A stretch of 5,302 nt of DNA, from positions 1 to 5,302 of the forward strand of contig DMAP01000176.1 in assembly GCA_003446975.1 (NCBI GenBank), given 5' to 3'. This DNA comes from Clostridiales bacterium (GTDB taxonomy: Bacteria; Bacillota; Clostridia; Tissierellales; Dethiosulfatibacteraceae). Positions 1-5,069 of the stretch are shown in pieces. The notes beneath the pieces are model-generated. The model made no database searches, had not been told where the DNA came from, and worked only from the letters and a program-made list of their open reading frames with translations. Positions within the stretch are counted from its first letter, which is position 1. The number at the start of each line of letters is the position of its first letter. A program made the translations under genes and the position numbers.

Positions 1-1
1 A

Positions 2-1057
2 TATCAGCAAAATGGCATTAAGATGAGCCGGGTCTCAGACGTGGTTCCAAGAGAGATGTGGCAGCAGGATGTCAACAGCTTTGCCATAAACTGGGAAGGG
101 AGCAGCTTCAGAATCAACACAGACTCAATCAAGGAGTATGAGCAGCTGGAAGCGGATGTCACACTGATAAACACGACTGGAACAGAAAATTCCATGAGAG
201 TCAAAGGTCCAACCTTACGCCATGTCCTCGAAAGAGAAGGCTTGGATCTAGCGGCGTATGAAGGAATTGGTATAACTGGTCGGGATGGCTACTATACAAT
301 GGTTGACAGAGAGAAGCTTATTAACAATGATGTGATCTTGGTATGGGAAGTCAATGGTAAACCGATTAGAGACGAAGATAAGCCAATGAGAATAGCCATG
401 CCAAATGAGTTGGGTCCCTATTGGGTAAAAATGGTTTCCAATATTGACCTATACAAGACCATATCACCAAAAAACATCGATAAGGTTCATATGTTTGATG
501 CTTTGACAAGAGACATAGAACCCTACTACTACGAGTATTATGGCAGCAAAGATAAGTCAGTTGAAATAGGGAAAATACTGATAAAGTTCGATGATATAGA
601 CGATAAAGGCTTTTTTACTATGGGTGCATCGGATGGATTGGTCAAAAACGAGACAATCTCCATGGTTAGACAAAGGTATTTCATCAAGATTGAGGGTGAA
701 AATGCCCCTATGAATATCGCACCAACCTTCAAGCTAGGCATGAACGTTAAACTCATGACCCATTTTTCTACAACGAAAGATGCTGTGGTTTTTCCAGAAC
801 AGATGAAGAATATTGTGAAAACACAAGAGATTGCCGGAAAGACAGGTTTATCTGTTGAGGATATCATACTCACTGTCGGTATGAGTTGGGATGAAGATAC
901 AGTTTTCAATGTGGTCAGTGCTGACAATGTTCAGCAATATCAAATGAATTCCAAGAATCTGGATAGGTATCAACTAATCTATGATAGTGGCAACGTGGAT
1001 CTATATCGTGACCAAAGCATTGTATTGTATGACGTCTTAAGGATTGAGAAACCATGA
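2..1057 (+). CDS. Molybdopterin-oxidoreductase-fold protein lacking the cofactor cysteine, 5'-partial
   Basis: The frame is open to the left edge: seven more codons (YQQNGIK) precede the first ATG at 23, and that ATG has no Shine-Dalgarno, so the true start and any signal peptide lie outside the window. Numbering from the ATG at 23, residues about 45-145 resemble the sulfite-oxidase-like Oxidored_molyb fold: a G-P-T-L-R-H-V-L-E segment (62-70), DGYYTMV (88-94), NDVILVWEVNGKPI (102-115) and PYWVKMVSNIDLY (132-144). Catalytic members bind the molybdenum cofactor through a cysteine, but the 351 visible residues contain none. A cofactor-free binding or electron-transfer partner role is therefore more likely than catalysis (inference). 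The second half (about 180-344) I recognise only as a possible degenerate repeat: GFFTM at 196 echoes GYYTM at 89. The stop overlaps the downstream NapH/FMN gene by ATGA, implying translational coupling and a shared function, probably extracytoplasmic. Confidence 0.75.
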   Translation, partial: YQQNGIKMSRVSDVVPREMWQQDVNSFAINWEGSSFRINTDSIKEYEQLEADVTLINTTGTENSMRVKGPTLRHVLEREGLDLAAYEGIGITGRDGYYTMVDREKLINNDVILVWEVNGKPIRDEDKPMRIAMPNELGPYWVKMVSNIDLYKTISPKNIDKVHMFDALTRDIEPYYYEYYGSKDKSVEIGKILIKFDDIDDKGFFTMGASDGLVKNETISMVRQRYFIKIEGENAPMNIAPTFKLGMNVKLMTHFSTTKDAVVFPEQMKNIVKTQEIAGKTGLSVEDIILTVGMSWDEDTVFNVVSADNVQQYQMNSKNLDRYQLIYDSGNVDLYRDQSIVLYDVLRIEKP

Positions 1058-2238
1058 AGCCAGGAACTCGAGGCCGCATACAAATCATTGCGTCTGTTAT
1101 AGTCATACTGAGTATGATTATATATTTCCTGTACATTACTGACATAGTAAATTTCAAAATCCTTTCAGTCGGAGACATCAACCCTTACGGGGGATGGAGC
1201 GCACTTAAGTCGACGTTCACAGATGTTTCCTATCGGTGGGGTGGGATTACACGTTCCATAGCACTGACTATTTCAATCGCACTGACAGCTTTGTTGTTGG
1301 GCAGGTTTTTTTGCGGGTTTCTATGTCCTATTGGTGCTTTGCAGGATGGCATTAGATTTTTGTCTGGAAGGCTTGGCGTAAAAAAGAAAAAGGTCCCTTC
1401 TATTGGAATAGCAAAGTCAGAGTCGATTAAGTATATCCTGCTGTTAGTCCTAATTATAGCAAGCACAATCGGACTAGGCAGCAGAGCATCAGCAGTATCT
1501 CCCTGGTTGGCGTATTTAAATATTGTTGCCGGATTACGGATTCACACCGGTTTAATCGTTTTGGTTCTAATTGTCTTGTTTTCCGTATTCTTCAATCGAA
1601 TGTTTTGTCGATGCTTTTGTCCACTGGGGGCGTTCCAAGCGCTTATCAATGCCATAAGTCCACTAAAGATCAGCAAGGGCAAAAGCTGCCATGGATGTCA
1701 GTTATGCCTCAAAGATTGCCCGGTTGACATAATGCCAGACGATGAGAAAACAATCTCTCCTGAATGCATCAACTGCTTGAAATGTACAGAGGCATCCTGT
1801 ATAAGAGGGACATCCGGTTATCAAGTGATTTTTGCAGGAAAAGCATTGAAAAATACGACCTATTTGAGATCTGGTCTGATTCTGTTCTTAGTGTTGTTTA
1901 TCATGTTGCCATTAACTGGAAACTACAAATCAGCTCAAGGAGCCATGGACCTAGGTCAATTGAAGGATGGCATCTATCAAGGCTTGGGAGTTGGGTTTGG
2001 CGGCAATATGATCATAAGAACTACGGTAGAGGATAACAAAATCCGTAGTATTGAAATCACAAGTCATAAAGAAACTCAAGGCTATTACGAGGAAGTATTT
2101 AAAACCATGACAAGAGCAATCATTAAAACACAAAATCTCAATGTTGATGTAATAAGCGGGGCAACTGTCACCAGCAGAGGATTCTTGGGCGGTGTCAAGA
2201 GCGGGGTTGGCATGGCAATGGAAGATGAGGCGAACTAG
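1054..2238 (+). CDS. NapH-like [4Fe-4S] membrane protein with C-terminal FMN-binding domain
   Basis: This 394-residue protein should carry electrons through the cytoplasmic membrane. Predicted membrane segments lie at about 8-28, 66-86, 125-144, 164-181 and 271-289. Two NapH/NosR-type motifs follow the second and fourth segments: CGFLCP (Cys87, Cys91) and CRCFCP (Cys185, 187, 189). A 2x[4Fe-4S] ferredoxin region follows (Cys212, 215, 218, 222 and Cys238, 241, 244, 249). Basic residues KKKK at 110-113 put the cluster side in the cytoplasm, so the fifth segment delivers residues about 300-394 to the outside. That tail is an FMN_bind domain ending in DVISGATVT; Thr371 in SGAT fits the ApbE-type covalent flavinylation site. 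The start overlaps the preceding stop (ATGA), with AAGGA at 1039-1043 as ribosome binding site. Family knowledge supports NapH/RnfG-like redox work; electron donor and acceptor cannot be read from sequence. No apbE gene is in view. Confidence 0.92.
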   Translation: MKPGTRGRIQIIASVIVILSMIIYFLYITDIVNFKILSVGDINPYGGWSALKSTFTDVSYRWGGITRSIALTISIALTALLLGRFFCGFLCPIGALQDGIRFLSGRLGVKKKKVPSIGIAKSESIKYILLLVLIIASTIGLGSRASAVSPWLAYLNIVAGLRIHTGLIVLVLIVLFSVFFNRMFCRCFCPLGAFQALINAISPLKISKGKSCHGCQLCLKDCPVDIMPDDEKTISPECINCLKCTEASCIRGTSGYQVIFAGKALKNTTYLRSGLILFLVLFIMLPLTGNYKSAQGAMDLGQLKDGIYQGLGVGFGGNMIIRTTVEDNKIRSIEITSHKETQGYYEEVFKTMTRAIIKTQNLNVDVISGATVTSRGFLGGVKSGVGMAMEDEAN

Positions 2239-2274
2239 CCGGTAGCAAAATATTCGTAATAGAATCAACTAAAG

Positions 2275-2305
2275 AACCACCCTTTGACAACCAGGGTGGT
2301 TTTTT
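2275..2305 (+). terminator. Rho-independent terminator of the redox operon
   Basis: ACCACCCT (2276-2283) pairs perfectly with AGGGTGGT (2293-2300) around a 9-nt loop, with one further A-T pair (2275/2301). The stem runs directly into a T tract (2300-2305). It lies 37 nt after the stop of the NapH/FMN gene and 24 nt before the next -35 box, separating the two transcription units. Confidence 0.9.
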
Positions 2306-2328
2306 CTGCTAAAAATTCAAAAAAGGTA

Positions 2329-2357
2329 TTGACAAATATATCGGCAGCCGATATTAT
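2329..2357 (+). promoter_or_regulatory. Consensus promoter of the padR-DUF2812 operon
   Basis: A perfect -35 box TTGACA (2329-2334) is followed after exactly 17 nt by TATTAT (2352-2357), a near-consensus -10. A palindrome fills the spacer, so this strong promoter is very probably under repression. The first gene starts about 60 nt downstream, leaving a leader filled by 15-bp repeats. Confidence 0.85.
2338..2354. promoter_or_regulatory. Perfect 17-bp palindromic operator, probably for PadR
   Basis: ATATCGGCAGCCGATAT is a perfect inverted repeat with 8-bp arms around a central A2346. It occupies the last part of the -35/-10 spacer and the start of the -10 box, so a protein bound here would exclude RNA polymerase. 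PadR proteins are dimers that usually repress their own operons at such sites. That this PadR is the ligand is inference from the immediate neighbourhood. Confidence 0.75.
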
Positions 2358-2367
2358 ATACATGCAA

Positions 2368-2412
2368 ACGATATAACGGAAGACGATACAACATTTAACG
2401 ATATAACGGAGG
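2368..2412 (+). repeat. Three tandem 15-bp leader repeats starting ACGATA
   Basis: Units begin at 2368, 2383 and 2398, an exact 15-bp period. Units 1 and 3 share 14 of 15 bases (ACGATATAACGGAAG and ACGATATAACGGAGG); unit 2 (ACGATACAACATTTA) keeps the ACGATA head. The longest identical stretch, AACGATATAACGGA, occurs at 2367-2380 and 2397-2410. CGATAT is also the right arm of the upstream palindrome, so the units may be extra regulator half-sites. The third unit contains the start of the Shine-Dalgarno GGAGGA (2408-2413), which lies 7 nt before the PadR start codon. Confidence 0.7.
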
Positions 2413-2420
2413 AAGATGTA

Positions 2421-2747
2421 ATGAGAGACAATAGAGACAATATGGTTCTTACTGAGGCTGTGTACTACATACTGCTATCACTATGGCAACCACTGCATGG
2501 ATACGGAATCATGCAAAATGTTATGGCATTAAGTGATGGTAGGGTCAATCTTGCGGCAGGCACGCTTTATGGGGCCATCAATACTATGCTGGAAAAGGGA
2601 CTTATAAGATTTGTGGAAAGTGATGAAAATTCCAGGAAAAAAGAATACATTATCACTCAAATTGGAAAAGATGCAGTCAAAAACGAATTGGAAAGATTGA
2701 GAGAACTAATTAGAAACGGCGAGAATATTATTGGAGGGTTAAACTAA
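2421..2747 (+). CDS. PadR-family transcriptional regulator
   Basis: The 108-residue protein is a PadR-type winged-helix repressor of the short class, consisting mainly of the DNA-binding domain plus a C-terminal helix for dimerisation. Signatures are LTEAVYYILLSL (10-21), PLHGYGIMQ (24-32), the recognition segment LAAGTLYGAINTMLEKGLI (44-62) and the wing RKKEYIITQIGKDA (72-85), with a helical, charged tail (86-104) of the kind that forms the dimer interface. The ATG at 2421 is chosen because GGAGGA (2408-2413) sits 7 nt upstream. It is first in a two-gene operon with the DUF2812 gene (stop and start share one base, TAATG) and has a palindrome in its promoter, so autorepression is likely. The inducing signal is unknown; PadR relatives respond to phenolics, drugs or envelope stress. 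Confidence 0.93.
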   Translation: MRDNRDNMVLTEAVYYILLSLWQPLHGYGIMQNVMALSDGRVNLAAGTLYGAINTMLEKGLIRFVESDENSRKKEYIITQIGKDAVKNELERLRELIRNGENIIGGLN

Positions 2748-3289
2748 TGAAACATACAGCATATAAATTATTTTGGGCTTGGGAGTTTGAGAAGGAAGAG
2801 AAGTGGTTGAACGAAATGTCGGCAAAGGGATTTCAACTGGTTGCAGTAGGGCCTTTCAGATACGTATTTGATGACACAATAAAAGGGCAATATGAGTATA
2901 GGCTGGAATTATTGGATAACTTGCCTTCAAACCATAAGAGCGTAGATTATATTCGATTTCTGGAAGAAACAGGCGTGGAGCATGTGGGATCTATGCTGAG
3001 ATGGGCCTATTTCAGAAAAAAAGCAAGTGAAGGAAAATTTGAACTGTATTCCGATATTGATTCAAAAATCAAATACTACAAACGGTTTATCTATCTATTT
3101 TTAGGTATAAGTCCACTGATGATTTTCAACGTGGTTAATAACTTTAACGCATACTTAAATCAAAAGCATCCCATCTTTATTTTATTTACTTTACTGCCAG
3201 CCATATTGGCAATCCTTATAGGTAAAGGAATATTTGAAATCAATCAAAAAATCCAGCAATTAAAGAAAGAAAAACTTATAAGAGAATAA
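2747..3289 (+). CDS. DUF2812 domain membrane protein
   Basis: This 180-residue protein has a soluble N-terminal domain (about 1-105) matching DUF2812 in pattern: a start KLFWAWEFEKEEKWLNEMSAKGFQL (7-31) with the typical W-L-N-x-M-[SA]-x-K-G segment, then a beta-rich stretch with YEYRLELLD (49-57). Two membrane segments follow at about 113-130 and 142-161, then a basic tail (QLKKEKLIRE). The start overlaps the padR stop by one base and has GGAGGG at 2733-2738, 8 nt upstream. DUF2812 genes commonly pair with PadR genes in Firmicutes, but no biochemical role is established. The protein is the most likely output of the PadR switch and may act as a membrane-associated sensor or envelope factor (inference). 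Confidence 0.87.
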   Translation: MKHTAYKLFWAWEFEKEEKWLNEMSAKGFQLVAVGPFRYVFDDTIKGQYEYRLELLDNLPSNHKSVDYIRFLEETGVEHVGSMLRWAYFRKKASEGKFELYSDIDSKIKYYKRFIYLFLGISPLMIFNVVNNFNAYLNQKHPIFILFTLLPAILAILIGKGIFEINQKIQQLKKEKLIRE

Positions 3290-3299
3290 CAGATGATTT

Positions 3300-3343
3300 A
3301 AAAGCTCTTCTGCTATCAACTTGGTGATATCAGAAGAGCTTTT
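3300..3343. terminator. Long bidirectional terminator hairpin between convergent genes
   Basis: AAAAGCTCTTCTG (3300-3312) pairs perfectly over 13 bp with CAGAAGAGCTTTT (3331-3343). Inside, TATCA (3314-3318) pairs with TGATA (3325-3329) around a 6-nt loop, separated by one C/T mismatch. The A-rich left arm and T-rich right arm give a U tract in both directions. It lies 10 nt after the DUF2812 stop and 12 nt past the end of the minus-strand 47-codon gene, so it should terminate both. Confidence 0.88.
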
Positions 3344-3355
3344 CTGCGTGATAGA

Positions 3356-3499
3356 CTATTTGAACTTACTTCTAAGGAAATAGCCTACTACACCCATTAT
3401 TACAATTGCAACCGCCGCGACGGTGAAAAGCGGAAATTCGCTGCTGTCACCAGCAGTTGTTATGGTTGATAACGTCATTATCATTGGTATGTATGTCAT
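3356..3499 (-). CDS. 47-residue single-pass membrane protein
   Basis: On the minus strand, ATG at 3499 down to TAG at 3356 encodes 47 residues. The start is supported by GGAGGA (plus-strand 3508-3513) 8 nt upstream. About 20 nt further lies a well-formed promoter, and a hairpin terminator begins 12 nt after the stop, so a short gene has a full set of signals. Residues 1-21 are uncharged and Ser/Thr-rich, followed by GDSSE (17-21), one hydrophobic helix (about 22-42) and the basic end RSKFK. This layout resembles a Gram-positive sorting signal tail, but TTAGD (14-18) replaces the LPxTG pentapeptide, so anchoring by sortase is doubtful. I do not recognise a family. It could be a small membrane regulator, a toxin-like peptide, or a relic of a larger surface protein. 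It is divergent from the macro-domain gene, with related promoter sequence. Confidence 0.72.
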   Translation of the reverse strand: MTYIPMIMTLSTITTAGDSSEFPLFTVAAVAIVIMGVVGYFLRSKFK

Positions 3500-3530
3500 T
3501 TGATCAATCCTCCAAAAACTCATTTCACTA

Positions 3531-3559
3531 ATTATACATTATAGATTACTATATGTCAT
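3531..3559 (-). promoter_or_regulatory. Promoter of the minus-strand small membrane protein gene
   Basis: Read on the minus strand, ATGACA (3559-3554; 5 of 6 matches to TTGACA) is separated by 17 nt from a perfect TATAAT (3536-3531). Transcription would begin near 3524, giving a short leader that contains the GGAGGA ribosome binding site. A second TATAAT at 3543-3538 lacks a matching -35 box. Confidence 0.75.
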
Positions 3560-3614
3560 CACCTGGTTTAGCCTGGTTTGCCTACAGTGAGTTATACTAA
3601 ATGCTATGACATAT
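3551..3614. repeat. Inverted repeat ATGACATAT linking two divergent promoters
   Basis: ATATGTCAT (3551-3559) and ATGACATAT (3606-3614) form 9-bp perfect inverted arms 46 bp apart, and each arm contains the -35 box of its own promoter. Beyond the arms, both sides carry AATCTA after 3 nt (minus strand) or 1 nt (plus strand). Between the arms, CCTGGTTT occurs twice with a 10-bp period (3562-3569, 3572-3579). The arrangement would suit one regulator controlling both genes (inference). Confidence 0.6.
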
Positions 3615-3635
3615 GAATCTAAGCTATGATATAAT
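3606..3635 (+). promoter_or_regulatory. Promoter of the macro-domain gene
   Basis: ATGACA (3606-3611) is followed after 18 nt by a perfect TATAAT (3630-3635), preceded by TG at 3627-3628, an extended -10. The ribosome binding site GGGGGA (3659-3664) and the start codon at 3671 follow, giving a leader of roughly 30 nt. Confidence 0.8.
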
Positions 3636-3670
3636 GAGAACAACGTTTAAAAAGAATTGGGGGATACGCT

Positions 3671-4684
3671 ATGCCATTGGAAATCATCAGAAACGACATA
3701 ACAAAAATGAAGGTTGAGGCTATTGTCAATGCAGCCAACAACAAACTAAAAATGGGTGGAGGCGTTTGCGGTGCCATATTTGAAGCGGCAGGGCCGGAAA
3801 AGCTCCAGGCAGAATGCGATCAGATCGGTGAATGTCTTGTTGGGGAAGCAGTTATCACAAAAGGTTACATGCTGCAAGCCAAATATGTGATCCATGCTGT
3901 TGGACCAATCTGGCAGGGAGGAAACAATGGAGAGGCTCACCATCTGAGGAGCGCTTATCTAAACGCTCTTAATCTGGCATTGGAACATGAATGCAAATCA
4001 GTAGCATTTCCCCTCATATCATCAGGAATCTATGGCTACCCCAAGGAGCAGGCAATTCAGATAGCCATTTCAGCTATAAGCGAATTCTTGCTTCAGCATG
4101 AGATGAAAATCTATCTTGTGGTGTTCGACAAAAAAGCATTTATGCTCAGTGAGAAACTTTTTGATTCAATAGAAAAATATATTGATGACAACTATGTTGA
4201 TGATAGACGTACATTGAATAGTCAAAGATACATAGAGAATTACGAGTCTCAAAAAATAAGTGAAGTCAGAGACGCTTCATTTTCTCCAGTATCTGAAGCC
4301 AAGGAGAAGAAAAAGCGAAGCCTTAAAGATATTGTCGGACAGTTAGACGAGACATTTTCCCAGATGTTGCTGAGATTGATTGACGAAAAAGGCATGACGG
4401 ATGTTGAAACCTATAAGCGGGCGAATGTAGACCGAAGGCTATTTTCAAAGATTCGCAGCAAGGAGGATTATAATCCCAGTAAAGCAACAGCACTTGCCTT
4501 TGCAATTGCGCTTGAACTGAATCTGGATGAAACCCGTGACTTATTGAACAAGGGTGGATATTCTTTATCCAACAGTCACAAATTTGATCTGATCATCGCC
4601 TATTTCATAGAGAACAGCAACTATAATATTCATGAAATCAATGAGGCTTTGTTTGTCTACGACCAGATTCTTTTAGGGGCATAA
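3671..4684 (+). CDS. Macro-domain (ADP-ribose-binding) protein with C-terminal HTH-like domain
   Basis: Residues 1-165 form a macro domain of the MacroD/YmdB type, which binds ADP-ribose and in relatives removes ADP-ribose or acetyl groups. Visible motifs are IVNAANNKLKMGGGV (18-32), HAVGP (75-79) and the phosphate loop PLISSGIYGYP (114-124). At residue 33, where MacroD enzymes usually have GGGVDG, this protein has Cys (GGGVCG), so catalysis by the usual Asp is in question. A charged linker (about 170-215, with KEKKKR at 211-216) leads to a helical domain (about 218-337): ETYKRANVDRRLFSKIRSKEDYNPSKATALAFAIALELNLDETRDLL has the spacing of a Cro/XRE-like helix-turn-helix, and the end (IIAYFIENSNYNIHEINEALF) is a further helical bundle. 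This tail recurs on Clostridia macro proteins as I recall. The start at 3671 is supported by GGGGGA 6 nt upstream. The gene is monocistronic and divergent from the 47-codon gene. An ADP-ribose-responsive regulator is plausible but unproven. Confidence 0.9.
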   Translation: MPLEIIRNDITKMKVEAIVNAANNKLKMGGGVCGAIFEAAGPEKLQAECDQIGECLVGEAVITKGYMLQAKYVIHAVGPIWQGGNNGEAHHLRSAYLNALNLALEHECKSVAFPLISSGIYGYPKEQAIQIAISAISEFLLQHEMKIYLVVFDKKAFMLSEKLFDSIEKYIDDNYVDDRRTLNSQRYIENYESQKISEVRDASFSPVSEAKEKKKRSLKDIVGQLDETFSQMLLRLIDEKGMTDVETYKRANVDRRLFSKIRSKEDYNPSKATALAFAIALELNLDETRDLLNKGGYSLSNSHKFDLIIAYFIENSNYNIHEINEALFVYDQILLGA

Positions 4685-4768
4685 TTGTCGCTTCAGGAAC
4701 GACCAACAGACATGTCATAAATGTTATCCTCTAAATATTAAATAGTTGGAGGTAACAAAGGTCAATAA
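4685..4768. other. AT-rich spacer between the macro gene and the IscB element
   Basis: No coding region and no convincing terminator are seen; the only inverted repeat just after the stop, GTCG/CGAC (4687-4690/4700-4703), is short and lacks a T tract. A weak promoter-like pair, ATGTCA (4712-4717) and TATTAA (4736-4741, 18-nt spacer), could start transcription of the downstream RNA. GGAGG at 4748-4752 looks like a ribosome binding site but has no start codon within reach. If the element's left end is near 4760, the last part of this stretch would be the flank that supplies the RNA guide. Confidence 0.4.
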
Positions 4769-5064
4769 CCCACCACTTACTCCCTAAAGGGCATTGAAGT
4801 GGGGGCTTGTAAAAGAGCCCATGTTGATTAGCCTAAGTCTTAACTGACTACGTTGTTTATGTCATAACACCCGTGGATATTTATCCTAGTCTGCGGCGTT
4901 CTGGCTGGTCGTAAACCTTTGGTTTACTGCTCGCCTATGGAACCTGACTGTTGTCTGTTATTAAAAGTCCTGAGGGTAGGGGCGGTGTGACAGACGTAAA
5001 AAGCATTTACAACCTTGGCGAAGGATATTTTACGTGGCTTTAGCCACGCGTTATGTAAAGGAGG
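4769..5064 (+). ncRNA. HEARO / omega-RNA upstream of iscB
   Basis: The long gene-free stretch before iscB is packed with complementary arms. They are CCACTT/AAGTGG (4773-4778/4797-4802) enclosing CCCTAAAGGG; GGGCTT/GAGCCC (4803-4808/4815-4820); GACTA/TAGTC (4846-4850/4887-4891) enclosing GGAT/ATCC; and GTAAACC/GGTTTAC (4911-4917/4921-4927). Further on are GTCTGT/ACAGAC (4953-4958/4990-4995), ACGTAAAA/TTTTACGT (4994-5001/5028-5035) enclosing CCTT/AAGG, and CGTGGC/GCCACG (5033-5038/5043-5048). Position, length near 300 nt and structure fit the HEARO RNA family, the omega-RNA that guides IscB; in that family the guide lies at the 5' end, taken from sequence flanking the element. Both ends are estimates. 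The assignment rests on context and folding by eye, not on a covariance model. Confidence 0.8.
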
Positions 5065-5069
5065 CCGCG

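Noticed and set aside
23..25. ATG at 23 as the true start of the first gene
   Set aside because: The frame is open upstream to the window edge and there is no ribosome binding site before it; the gene is treated as partial.
538..927. 129-codon open frame on the minus strand
   Set aside because: It lies wholly opposite the first gene, has no supporting signals, and its translation shows no domain.
1764..2036. 90-codon open frame on the plus strand inside the NapH/FMN gene
   Set aside because: The main frame there encodes the second ferredoxin cluster, the fifth membrane segment and the start of the FMN domain; the other frame is an overlap artefact.
1951..2268. 105-codon minus-strand frame across the end of the NapH/FMN gene
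   Set aside because: It is antisense to the FMN-binding domain, with no recognisable product or promoter.
2378..2391. Leader peptide after the first GGAAG
   Set aside because: No ATG, GTG or TTG lies at a usable distance.
2368..2412. CRISPR-like repeats
   Set aside because: Units of 15 bp follow one another without spacers and sit between a promoter and its gene; this is a control region, not an array.
4685..4703. Terminator right after the macro gene
   Set aside because: The GTCG/CGAC arms are short and not followed by T residues; no terminator can be called for this gene.
4769..5064. Riboswitch or group II intron instead of an omega-RNA
   Set aside because: No recognised riboswitch core or intron domain V was seen, while the IscB start immediately downstream explains the structured RNA directly.
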